Below are positions 21,252-29,211 of a DNA stretch of 64,000 bases, one piece after another. The notes beneath the pieces are model-generated. The model made no database searches and was not told where the DNA came from. It was given only the letters and a program-made list of their open reading frames with translations. The first letter of the stretch is position 1, and each line of letters opens with the position of its first letter. Origin of the DNA: JBEKTY01 sp049515555. Its GTDB lineage: Bacteria > Planctomycetota > Planctomycetia > Pirellulales > Thermoguttaceae. Made by a program: the position numbers and the translations under genes. The stretch covers positions 1 through 64,000 of the forward strand of contig JBEKTY010000012.1 of the NCBI GenBank assembly GCA_049515555.1. Direction: 5' to 3'.

Positions 21252-23080
21252 GGCGAGGGCGACGCCTTCGAGCGTTGGGCGGCGGGCAGCCAGACGGCGA
21301 ACTCGGACCCCGTCTGGCCGGCCTCGGCGAAACTGGTGAGCAGCAGCGGCACCTTCTTCCCGCCCGCCGGGCCGCCTTTGGTCGCCACCGTTACCGCTTC
21401 ACAGCGAAAAACGTGGGCGGCAAGCCCCTGCGGATCGGCTGCCGGCGTGAGCCCGACCGTGCCGTCAGCGTTGGCCAGCGGCGACACCCCGCCGGGGCTC
21501 AGCCCCGGGTTCAGCCGGGTATCCATGGCCAGCACCAGCGGGCCCCGCTGGACGGCGACCAGGCCCTTGTTGGTGTCGGTGCCGCGGATTAGCAAGGCCG
21601 GCATGGCGAACTCCAGCCGCAGCCGGTCGCCGGGCTGCCACTGGCGCGATATTTTCAAATACTGACCCGGCTGCGCGTCGGCCGGCAGCGACTGTCCACC
21701 CACTGCTGCTGAGTAACCCTTGCACCAGCCCGGCACGCGGCAGCGGAGCTCGAAGTACACCGGCCGCTCGGGCTGGACGGCCAGCTCGACCGTCCCATCC
21801 AGCGGATACCGCGTGTGCTGCGTGATCTTGGTCTTGACGCCGCTTAGGGTAACGTCAAGCGTCGAGGCCTCGTACAGGTTGACGCACAGGGCGTCGGCCG
21901 GCCCCAGGGTATAGATCAGCGTGGTCAGCAGCGCGATGCCCCGCGGACCGCTGGAGGTGCAGCAGTTCATACCGCCGTCGTAAGGCTTCTTGCCGGCCAG
22001 GGGCGTAAAGTAGCACAGTGCCCGGCCGTCGGGCCGCTGCGCGGCCAGCAGGTGGTTGTAGGCGATGCGCTCGATCGTGTCGGCGTATCTCGCCTCGCCC
22101 GTAATGCGGAGCAACTGGGTGGCCAACTGCAGCCACGTCACGTGGGCGCAGTTTTCCGAAACGGCGCCCACGTTGGGTAGCTGGTGCGGATCCTGAAAAT
22201 GCTCGCCCAGGCTCGTGCCGCCGGTGATATACATTTGGTTCTCTACAATGTCGTCGTGGGCGGCCAGGCACGGCCGCAAAAAGGTCTCGTCGCCCGTGCT
22301 GCGGTACAGTTCGCACAGGCCGACCAGGTTCGACATCATCTCGTAAGCCTTGCGGTTGGCCGTCTTGGCGACCGAATGGGTGGCGGTCAGCGTTTTGACG
22401 ATCTTCGGCCCGTTGGGTTGATCGTAGCTCGCGACGATGTATCGGGCGAAGTCCAGGTATCGGGGCTCGTGCGCGGCACGGTAGAGCAGTACGACGGGCT
22501 CCAGGACGCTGGTGGCCGCCATGCCCACGTGCTCGCCCGAGCGGATAATATCCCGCTTGCCCGGCCCAAAGGTGGCGATCAACAGATCGCCGACCTTCCG
22601 GGCGGTGGCCAGTGCCCGCTGGTCGTGGAAGGTCTCGGCGTAGGCCAGCAGTCCGATCAGATTGTACTTGTGGCACCAGACGTCCCAGCCGCCCCAGCGG
22701 TGCTGGGGGGCGTAGGTGCCCAGGTAGCCGTCGGGGGCCTGGGCGGCCACGAGCGTGGCGACGGCCTGGTCCATGCGGGCCCGCAGGGCGGGGTCCCGCG
22801 TGTACTGCCACATGATCGAAGCCGCATGCAGCCACTTGCCCACGTGCTCGCCGCTCCAGCCCTCGCTCTCGGTCTTGCTCTGGAAGGGGGCCAGCCGCTC
22901 CTGGAGGCTCACGGTCATCAGGCGGTTGCGCCAGTTGGCCTCGACGCGGCGGCCCAGCCAGCCGTGCAGTTGCACCTGGCCGGGAGCGATGGCGGCCGTC
23001 TTGTCGGCCGTTTCGCCGGCCAGCGCCGCACCGATCATCCAGCAACCTAAGATGCCCGTAATAATCGTTTTGCTTAACAC
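21248..23080 (-). CDS. Glycoside hydrolase family 127 (beta-L-arabinofuranosidase-like, formerly DUF1680)
   Basis: A 610-aa protein from GTG 23080, which has AAAGGAG 7 bases upstream and gives a good signal peptide (LSKTIITGILGCWMIGAALAG). An in-frame ATG at 23140 lacks both. The (alpha/alpha)6-type body has YLGTYAPQHRWGGWDVWCHKYNLIGLLAY and TGDETFL. The catalytic zinc-cysteine site of GH127 is visible: E309 and C311 in SENCAHVTW, and C373-C374 in MNCCTSSGPRG. In characterised members the first set and the paired cysteines bind zinc and one Cys is the nucleophile. It would release L-arabinofuranose from plant glycans outside the cytoplasm. Operon with the MFS transporter. Confidence 0.88.
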   Translation of the reverse strand: MLSKTIITGILGCWMIGAALAGETADKTAAIAPGQVQLHGWLGRRVEANWRNRLMTVSLQERLAPFQSKTESEGWSGEHVGKWLHAASIMWQYTRDPALRARMDQAVATLVAAQAPDGYLGTYAPQHRWGGWDVWCHKYNLIGLLAYAETFHDQRALATARKVGDLLIATFGPGKRDIIRSGEHVGMAATSVLEPVVLLYRAAHEPRYLDFARYIVASYDQPNGPKIVKTLTATHSVAKTANRKAYEMMSNLVGLCELYRSTGDETFLRPCLAAHDDIVENQMYITGGTSLGEHFQDPHQLPNVGAVSENCAHVTWLQLATQLLRITGEARYADTIERIAYNHLLAAQRPDGRALCYFTPLAGKKPYDGGMNCCTSSGPRGIALLTTLIYTLGPADALCVNLYEASTLDVTLSGVKTKITQHTRYPLDGTVELAVQPERPVYFELRCRVPGWCKGYSAAVGGQSLPADAQPGQYLKISRQWQPGDRLRLEFAMPALLIRGTDTNKGLVAVQRGPLVLAMDTRLNPGLSPGGVSPLANADGTVGLTPAADPQGLAAHVFRCEAVTVATKGGPAGGKKVPLLLTSFAEAGQTGSEFAVWLPAAQRSKASPSP

Positions 23081-23385
23081 GGTATTGCTCCTTTGCAAAG
23101 TGACACAAGGTAACCGCAACGCCGCGAGACCTCGATCCATGTTTGTGTCTCCGCCGCTTCACTCTCCGCATCATTAAGCTTGGCTACAAAGGCTGCCGGG
23201 TAACGCCGCTTGCGCCAAGCCTCGGCTGCGTTTGCGGCCACGCTGCGCGACGCGCGTCGAAACTGGTCTGTCAACGAGTAGCGTTCCTGCGGTGGAAACC
23301 GCTTGGTCAACTCGAAAATTCGCATCGCCAAGTTCATCGCGTTCTGCCAGACCCGCAATTCCTTGAACGACCGTATATTCGCCAT
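23074..23385 (-). CDS. Four-helix-bundle protein (23S rRNA intervening-sequence family), C-terminally truncated
   Basis: A 103-aa protein from the ATG at 23385. ANIRSFKELRVWQNAMNLAM, TKRFPPQERYSLTDQFRRASRSVAANAAE and YPAAFVAKLNDAESEAAETQTWIE are the conserved stretches of the four-helix bundle protein family, which is usually 115-130 aa. After CGYL the expected last helix is replaced by VSLCKGAIPC and a stop. That stop overlaps the GTG start region of the GH127 gene, and the Shine-Dalgarno of GH127 lies inside this frame. The gene may be a relic whose 3' end was replaced, or a shortened functional form. Confidence 0.7.
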   Translation of the reverse strand: MANIRSFKELRVWQNAMNLAMRIFELTKRFPPQERYSLTDQFRRASRSVAANAAEAWRKRRYPAAFVAKLNDAESEAAETQTWIEVSRRCGYLVSLCKGAIPC

Positions 23386-23396
23386 CTCCACGTCTC

Positions 23397-23487
23397 CACG
23401 TCCCCCTGTCCCCGCGTCTCCGCGTCCCAGGTCCCCGCGTCCCAGGTCCCCGCGTCCCCGCGTCCTTTCCCCCATCCCCGCGTCCTT
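23397..23487. repeat. CCCCGCGTC simple repeat tract
   Basis: Repeated CGTCCCAGGTCCCCG and CCCCGCGTC units lie between the ribokinase stop and the four-helix gene. On the minus strand the tract reads as GGGGACGCGG repeats. A related tract lies near 25525-25620. Confidence 0.7.
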
Positions 23488-24422
23488 CACCCCCTCCCTG
23501 GCAACGTCTGGCAGAAGCGCTCCAGCTCGTCGCGGGTGGGCAGCGAGGGTTGGGCGCCCAGGCGGGTCACCGAGAGAGCGCCCACCAGGCACGCCTGCCG
23601 CACCGCCTGGGGCAGGGGCAATCCTTGGCCCAGGGCCCAGGCCAAACCGCCGCAGAAGGCGTCGCCGGCGGCCGTGGTGTCCAGGGCCTCGACCGTGGGA
23701 CTGGGCACCAGCAGGACCCGGCCGGCATCGGCCAGCAGGGCCCCTTTGGCCCCCAGCGTAATTACCACGTGGGCCGCGCCGGCCGCTAACAGCCGCTCGG
23801 CCGCCTGCCGGGCCGAGCTTTCGTCCTGGACTCGAATCCCGGTCAATTGCTGGGCCTCGGACTCGTTCGGCGTGAGGTAGGTTACGTGCGGCAGCAGGGC
23901 GTCGGGCAGCGGGGCGGCAGGGGCCGGGTTGAGGACCACCGGCACGCCCGCCGCCGCGGCCAGCCGCGCAGCGGCCGCAACGGCATCAATCGGCACTTCC
24001 AACTGGAGCATTACCAGGTCGGCCCCGCCGATCAGGCCGGCGAGCTGCTCGATCTCCTGCGGCGTGAGGGCATGATTGGCGCCCGAGGCCACGGCGATCA
24101 GGTTCTCGCCCTGGTCATCGACCAGGATCAGGGCCACGCCGGTGGGCTGCTGCGGGTCGCGCAGAATGGCGTCGGTGTCGATGCCTTCCTGCTGGAAATT
24201 GGCCACCGCCTGGTCGCCGAACATGTCGCGGCCGACCTTGGCCACGAGGGTCACGCGGGCCCCGAGCCGCGCGGCGGCGACCGCCTGGTTGGCGCCCTTG
24301 CCGCCGGGGGCCAGGAAGAACCGCCCGCCGGTGACGGTTTCGCCCGGGGCGGGCAACCGCCGGCCCTTAACCACCATGTCGGTATTGACGCTGCCGATGA
24401 CCACTATCCGGGGGGCGTTCAT
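23487..24422 (-). CDS. rbsK: Ribokinase (PfkB family)
   Basis: A 311-aa protein. The N-terminus IVVIGSVNTDMVV, APGGKGANQAVAAARLGA (PfkB signature 1 with GGKGAN), FQQEGIDTDAIL, LNPAPAAPLP, TPNESEAQQLTG and the C-terminal DTTAAGDAFCGGLAWAL (signature 2, catalytic base D254) all match ribokinase, which phosphorylates D-ribose with ATP to ribose 5-phosphate. The transporter gene lies 12 bases upstream on the same strand, giving an uptake-and-phosphorylation operon. Confidence 0.93.
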   Translation of the reverse strand: MNAPRIVVIGSVNTDMVVKGRRLPAPGETVTGGRFFLAPGGKGANQAVAAARLGARVTLVAKVGRDMFGDQAVANFQQEGIDTDAILRDPQQPTGVALILVDDQGENLIAVASGANHALTPQEIEQLAGLIGGADLVMLQLEVPIDAVAAAARLAAAAGVPVVLNPAPAAPLPDALLPHVTYLTPNESEAQQLTGIRVQDESSARQAAERLLAAGAAHVVITLGAKGALLADAGRVLLVPSPTVEALDTTAAGDAFCGGLAWALGQGLPLPQAVRQACLVGALSVTRLGAQPSLPTRDELERFCQTLPGRG

Positions 24423-24434
24423 AATGCAGCTCCT

Positions 24435-25442
24435 TTAGGCGCCGGCCAGCACCAGCAGTGCCAGGCCAATGGCGTAGCCCGCGAACATCAACAGGATCAA
24501 GCGGCCGGTGCCCTGGGGTGCGGCGCGGAATTCGCGCCAGATGAACACGCCCCACAAGGCGGCGACCATGGTCGCCCCCTGGCCCAGTCCGTAGGAGATG
24601 GCCGGCCCCGCCATGCCCAGGGCGATTATGTTCAGCGTCATGCCCACGGCCCAGATCATGCCCCCCACCACGCCCCACAGATGATCTCTCACGGTGCCGG
24701 TGATGTACTCGGGCATGGCCAGGGGGACGCTGGTCAGGGCCTTGATGATGTTGGCGAAGTTGAACAGGACCTGGCTGGCCAGCACGCCCAAGGCGAAGAG
24801 CACCATGGCCGTATACGGGCTGATCTTGCCGGCCGGCATGTGCTGGAAGCCTTCCTGGACGGTGGGCATGGCGGCCGCCACGAAGCGGTAGAAGAAGCCC
24901 ATCAGCACCCCGCACAGCACGGCCAGCACCAGGCCCATAACGCCGGCCCGCCGCCCTTGCTGCGGCAGGCGGCGGTAGGCCAGGGCATCCAGCACAATGG
25001 CCGCCATGACGAAGCCCACCCCGGCGAACAGTTCGTAAGGGTTGCCTTTGTGCTCCGCAGCGTAGTTGACCAGCACCCCCAGCACCAGGGCCAGGCCGAT
25101 GCCGACGGGAAAGGCCACCGACATGCCGGCCACGGCGATCGAGGCCACCAGCAGGATATTGGCGGCGTTGAAGACCATGCCGCCCAGCAGGGCCGAGCCG
25201 AGATTGGCGGCGTCGGCCTGGCGGAGGTCGTTGAGGAAGCCCCGGCCCCACGCGCCCGTGCTCCCCAGCGTAAAGGCCAGCAGCAGTGCCATCAGCAGCA
25301 CCCCGAACACGTAGTCCCAATAGAACAACTCGAACCGCCAGCGGGCCCCGGCCAACTTCTGCGTATTGGCCCACGATCCCCAGCAGAGCATGGTGATCGC
25401 GCACAGGACTACCGCGACGGCGTAGCTGCTGACGACGAACAT
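24435..25442 (-). CDS. GRP/RbsU-type sugar uptake permease (DMT superfamily)
   Basis: A 335-aa integral membrane protein with about ten hydrophobic helices. The N-terminal CAITMLCWGSWANTQKLAG, FELFYWDYVFGVLL, LAFTLGS and NILLVASIAVAGMSVAFPVGIGLALVLGVLVNY resemble the glucose/ribose porters of the drug/metabolite transporter superfamily. It is followed after 12 bases by ribokinase, so ribose is the most likely substrate (inference from context). Confidence 0.82.
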   Translation of the reverse strand: MFVVSSYAVAVVLCAITMLCWGSWANTQKLAGARWRFELFYWDYVFGVLLMALLLAFTLGSTGAWGRGFLNDLRQADAANLGSALLGGMVFNAANILLVASIAVAGMSVAFPVGIGLALVLGVLVNYAAEHKGNPYELFAGVGFVMAAIVLDALAYRRLPQQGRRAGVMGLVLAVLCGVLMGFFYRFVAAAMPTVQEGFQHMPAGKISPYTAMVLFALGVLASQVLFNFANIIKALTSVPLAMPEYITGTVRDHLWGVVGGMIWAVGMTLNIIALGMAGPAISYGLGQGATMVAALWGVFIWREFRAAPQGTGRLILLMFAGYAIGLALLVLAGA

Positions 25443-25593
25443 GATTCATCCCTCCCTTTCGGCCGGTTGTCAGTTGTCAGAAGAAGCGGTCAGCGGTCAG
25501 CTATCAGCGATCAGCTTCGGCTCTTATCCCCGCATCTCCGCGTCCCCGTGTCTCCGCGTATTCCTCTCGTCCCCTCATCCTCTGTTCTCCCCC

Positions 25594-26778
25594 TCATCCC
25601 TCCCCGCTCCCTGCTCCCTGCTCAAGCCGTTTGGGCAGGGTGATGGTGAAGATCGTGCCCTCGGGTGCGCGGCTGCAAAAGGCGACCTGGCCCCGCAGGT
25701 ACCGCTCGCCGATCAGCCTGATGCTGTACGTGCCGATGCCGTGTCCGACCTCCAGCTTGGTGGAGAACGAGCGCTGGAAGACCTGGAGCTGGACCTCGGG
25801 CGGCATGACCGAGGCGTTGTGCACGCTGAACACGACTTGCCCCTCCCGCCCCGCGCAGCCCAGGCTCACCGTACCGCCCGGCGGCGTGGCCTCCAGGGCG
25901 TTCTTGATCATGTTGCCCAGCACGCGGGCCAGCAGTTGCCGGTCGGTGACGAGCAGGCCGTCCCAGATTTCCGCGCACCGGATCGTTCGGCCGGCGGCGA
26001 CGGCGTGCCGCGAGTACAGGGCCCGCAGGTCTTCCAGCAGATCGCGCGTGGCCAGCGGCGCCGGACAGACGATCAGCTCGCCCGACTCGGCGGCCACCAG
26101 GTCGCGCTGCGCGCGGATCTCCTCCAGCAGTTGGCCCGTCATCTGCGCCATTTGATCGAGCAGGTCGGCCTCTGGCGTCGCCGCCGTGGGACTGCTGTGC
26201 AGGTATTCGGCGAACCCGTGAATGCAGCCCGCCGTGTTGAGCACGTCGTGGAAGAACATTTGCATCAGCACGGCCAGCCGCTGGCGATCGCTGACGTCTT
26301 GCATGGCGCACACGACCAGCCGCTCGCCCTGGATTTCGATGGGCGTGGCCGTGACGCGGAGCTCCACCGCGCGGGCCCCCTCCGGGGCCTCGAGCGACAA
26401 GCGGGCGTCGCGGCGGACCGGCCCGCCCCACTCCAGGGCCTGCAGGACGGCCTGCACCGCCTGGCAGACCGGGCAGTAACGACTGCTGCCGCAGCCGTCG
26501 GACCCCTCCGCCGCGTGAATGCAGTTGATCGCTTCGCCGGGCCGCTTGCCCAGCAAGTCCTTGGACTCGGCACACAACAGCGTCCGCGTCGCCTCGTTGG
26601 CCGCCACGATCTGCCGCTTCCGGTTGACGATCACCACGATGTGCGGCACCGCGTCCATCATGGTCTGCAGCAGGGGAACCCTCCGGATCAGCTCCGCGCC
26701 GTGCAGAATCTCGTCGGCCGCGCTCCGGCCGGCGGGAATGCCGGAAGCCGCACTCTCCGTTCCTGATTGGCTGGTCAT
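25594..26778 (-). CDS. PAS-domain sensor histidine kinase with a cysteine cluster
   Basis: A 394-aa soluble protein from ATG 26778; longer in-frame starts run back through a palindrome and look artificial. A PAS domain (about residues 35-160) contains C86, C96, C102 and C105 in INCIHA...GCGSSRYCPVC, a cluster seen in some PAS kinases that could bind a metal or sense redox state. The dimerisation/phosphoacceptor motif is FFHDVLN (H177). The ATPase domain has NMIKNALEATPPGG (N-box) and GHGIGTYSIRLIGERYL (G-box). No response regulator or membrane segment is adjacent, so it is an orphan cytoplasmic kinase whose signal is unknown. Confidence 0.85.
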   Translation of the reverse strand: MTSQSGTESAASGIPAGRSAADEILHGAELIRRVPLLQTMMDAVPHIVVIVNRKRQIVAANEATRTLLCAESKDLLGKRPGEAINCIHAAEGSDGCGSSRYCPVCQAVQAVLQALEWGGPVRRDARLSLEAPEGARAVELRVTATPIEIQGERLVVCAMQDVSDRQRLAVLMQMFFHDVLNTAGCIHGFAEYLHSSPTAATPEADLLDQMAQMTGQLLEEIRAQRDLVAAESGELIVCPAPLATRDLLEDLRALYSRHAVAAGRTIRCAEIWDGLLVTDRQLLARVLGNMIKNALEATPPGGTVSLGCAGREGQVVFSVHNASVMPPEVQLQVFQRSFSTKLEVGHGIGTYSIRLIGERYLRGQVAFCSRAPEGTIFTITLPKRLEQGAGSGEG

Positions 26779-26941
26779 GAGCGTGTTCTCGCCGGTCTTG
26801 CCGGGCGGGTGAGGCAGCATATGCTCTGCACGGCCGCCAATGATGCCAACCGTGCGGAGAATAAAACGCCTCCAGCCTACCAGGGACGCCGAAAATTGCA
26901 ACCCGGCGGCCCGCGGGATCAATTTGTGTCGCGTCTTATGA

Positions 26942-27029
26942 CGTATTCCTCTCGCTCCGCGAGAGGTCGGGGTGGGGCCGCAAGGGCATGCATCTCCGCA
27001 CGGACCTCTCGCGGAGCGAGAGGAATACG
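26942..27029. repeat. Family E inverted repeat with perfect 27-bp arms
   Basis: Arm CGTATTCCTCTCGCTCCGCG continuing to AGAGGTC (26942-26968) is exactly mirrored at 27003-27029. Each arm also contains the CCTCTCGCTCCGCGAGAGG hairpin. It lies between selB and the downstream kinase gene and could terminate or attenuate transcription. Confidence 0.9.
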
Positions 27030-27059
27030 AAAGCAATTGATTGGCCGATCATAACCCGG

Positions 27060-29006
27060 CTACCCACCTTGCTTCGCGGCGGGCGGCGCGTGGCTGGCCG
27101 CCGCGCTCAGGTGCCGCGTGTTACCCACCCGCCGCGTCACGCCGACCCGGTCGAAGTAATCCAACAGCGGCAGGGCGTACTTTCTGGCCGTATCGAGGAG
27201 GTACTTGAACCGCACGCTCTCCAGCCGGCCCTCCTGCCGCAAAAAAGCTACCAGGATCTCGCGGGCCCGATCGACCGCCTCGCAGTGGAACCATAGCTCG
27301 CCGATCTCGACCAGCCGGCCCTGCGCGAGCAGGAGTTGGATGATCTTTCGGGCGGTTTCGGGCGACGTGCCCGTCTGGGCCGCCACCTCGTCCAGCCCCG
27401 GCGGATGAAAGGGCGAATTGCGGAACAGCCCCTCGATAGCCGCCAGGTGCCGGGCCTGCTCCTCCGGTACCGCTGGCCGGTGCCCCGGCCGGGCCAGCCG
27501 GCCCTGTTGCTCGACCAATCGGCCGTCGGCAATGAGCGTCGCCAGGAGCCCTTCGAGCACGGGTTTTTCCAGCCCGCAGGCCTGCCGCAGCGGCTCGAGC
27601 GGCATGCCCGGGCTCTCCGGCGCGCCGTGGTGGAACTCGTCAACCGCGCCCAGAATCCGCTCGGCCGCCGCGCCGGCCGTGTCGCGGTGAATCCAGCCGG
27701 CCGGGGCCAGCCGCAGGGCCTTCCCCTGTCCGGCCAGCTCGGCCAAGAGGGTCTCGACGCGGGCCGCCGGCAGCTTGGTCCGCCAGGCCAGGCTGGCCGG
27801 GTCGGCCGCCGGGCCGGCCGCCTGCCGCAGGCAATACTCCAACAGCCGGCCGTCGTCGCCGATCGCCTCAGCATGCTCCCGCAGGGCTTCGACCACCTGG
27901 GGCCGATTCCGCTTCATGCGACGGGGCGTGGCTTCGATGATCATGCCGCCGCCGATGGTCTGCACCGGCGACAGACTGCGGAGGATGAACAGGTCGCCCG
28001 GTCCGGCCACGATGGGCGTCCGCATCCGCATCTGGACCATGTACTGGCCCCCGCCTTGCATACGGGCCGCCTCCAGGCAGTACACGGCGGCCGTCACCTC
28101 GGAGGTGCCGGTGTGAAATCGAACCTCGGCCCCGTTGCGGAGGTTGAGCTTCACCCGCGGCAGGAGCCGCAACGTGGCGGCGTACCACTCCTCGGCGGAA
28201 AAGCAGCCCGGCAGGGTCAGCACGTTTCCGCGCTCCAGTTGGTGATGGTCCCAATGGCCCACGTTCAGGGCGGCGCACTGGCCGGCCATCACCACGTCGC
28301 TGGTGCGGCCGTAGACTTCGATCCGCTTCACCCGCCCGAGGGCGCCCTGGGGCAGCAAGGCGACCTCGTCGCCGGTGTGGGCCGAGCCCGATACCGGAAT
28401 CCCCGCCACCACGGTGCCGAAGCCCCGCACGGAGAAGGCCCGCTCGACCGGCAGGCGAAAAATGCCGTCGATCCGCTTGGGCTCGATCGCTTGCACCAGG
28501 GCTTCCAGGGCCGCATGGAAGGCGTCGAACCCCTCGCCGCTGACGTTGGAGAAGGGCAGGATCGGCGCGCCTTCCAGGAACGTGCCACGCAGAAAATCGT
28601 CCAGCTCGGCGCGGGCCAGCTCCCGTTGCTCCGCATCCACCCGATCGATCTTGCTCAGCGCCACCAGCCCGTGCCGGATGCCCAGCAGGGTGAGGATGTC
28701 CAGGTGCTCGCGGGTCTGGGGCATCACGCCGTCGTCGGCCGCCACGACCAGGATCACCCCGTCCATGCCGCTGGCCCCGGCCACCATCGTCTTCACGAAA
28801 TGCTCGTGCCCCGGCACGTCGACGATGCCCACCTGCCGCCGGCCGATAAGGCACGGCGCAAAGCCAAGGTCGATCGACATGCCGCGCCTTTTCTCCTCCT
28901 TCAGGCGGTCGGTCTCGCAGCCGGTGAGCGATCGAACCAGGGCCGTCTTGCCGTGATCGATGTGGCCGGCCGTGCCTAGCGTGATGTTCGCACAGGGGAT
29001 GGTCAT
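27060..29006 (-). CDS. selB: Selenocysteine-specific elongation factor SelB
   Basis: A 648-aa GTPase that delivers Sec-tRNA to UGA codons with a SECIS element. G1 GTAGHIDHGKT (residues 11-21), the RRGMSIDLGFA switch region, DVPGHEHFVKTMVAGASGMD (G3) and a SKID motif (G4) identify a translation factor. The length and the C-terminal winged-helix-like repeats (ETLLAELAGQGKAL, LIADGRLVEQ, LDEVAAQTGTSPETARKIIQLLLAQG, VRFKYLLDTARKYALPLLDYFDRVGVTRRVG) are specific to SelB, where they bind SECIS RNA. selA lies 140 bases upstream on the same strand. Confidence 0.95.
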   Translation of the reverse strand: MTIPCANITLGTAGHIDHGKTALVRSLTGCETDRLKEEKRRGMSIDLGFAPCLIGRRQVGIVDVPGHEHFVKTMVAGASGMDGVILVVAADDGVMPQTREHLDILTLLGIRHGLVALSKIDRVDAEQRELARAELDDFLRGTFLEGAPILPFSNVSGEGFDAFHAALEALVQAIEPKRIDGIFRLPVERAFSVRGFGTVVAGIPVSGSAHTGDEVALLPQGALGRVKRIEVYGRTSDVVMAGQCAALNVGHWDHHQLERGNVLTLPGCFSAEEWYAATLRLLPRVKLNLRNGAEVRFHTGTSEVTAAVYCLEAARMQGGGQYMVQMRMRTPIVAGPGDLFILRSLSPVQTIGGGMIIEATPRRMKRNRPQVVEALREHAEAIGDDGRLLEYCLRQAAGPAADPASLAWRTKLPAARVETLLAELAGQGKALRLAPAGWIHRDTAGAAAERILGAVDEFHHGAPESPGMPLEPLRQACGLEKPVLEGLLATLIADGRLVEQQGRLARPGHRPAVPEEQARHLAAIEGLFRNSPFHPPGLDEVAAQTGTSPETARKIIQLLLAQGRLVEIGELWFHCEAVDRAREILVAFLRQEGRLESVRFKYLLDTARKYALPLLDYFDRVGVTRRVGNTRHLSAAASHAPPAAKQGG

Positions 29007-29023
29007 GGGGGATGGGGGGAATA

Positions 29024-29211
29024 GAAGTCAGAAGTCAGAAGTCAGAAGTCAGAAGTTAGGAGTTAGAATAACGGGCGTGAACGCACGGGCCTTCGGCCGC
29101 ACAATCAGGCCGGTCCTCTCGTCCGCCTCCTCCTAGCTCCTGACTTCTAGCTTCTAACTTCTAACTCCTGACTCCTGGCTCCTGGCTCCTGACTTCTGAC
29201 TCCTAACTCCT
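29024..29211. repeat. Inverted heptamer tandem repeats between selA and selB
   Basis: GAAGTCA is repeated about five times at 29024-29060. Its inverse (TGACTTC, CTAACTCC, CTGGCTC units) runs from about 29130 to 29211. The second block extends in frame into selA and encodes its last ~20 residues, an EPGARSQE-like tail. Confidence 0.85.

Noticed and set aside
23847..25643. Long plus-strand open frame (598 codons)
   Set aside because: It is antisense to ribokinase and the GRP transporter, is rich in His, Gly, Gln and Arg as expected from high-GC shadow frames, and has no motif or ribosome binding site.
27336..28979. Long plus-strand frame across selB
   Set aside because: Antisense shadow of the well-supported selB gene; no family motif.
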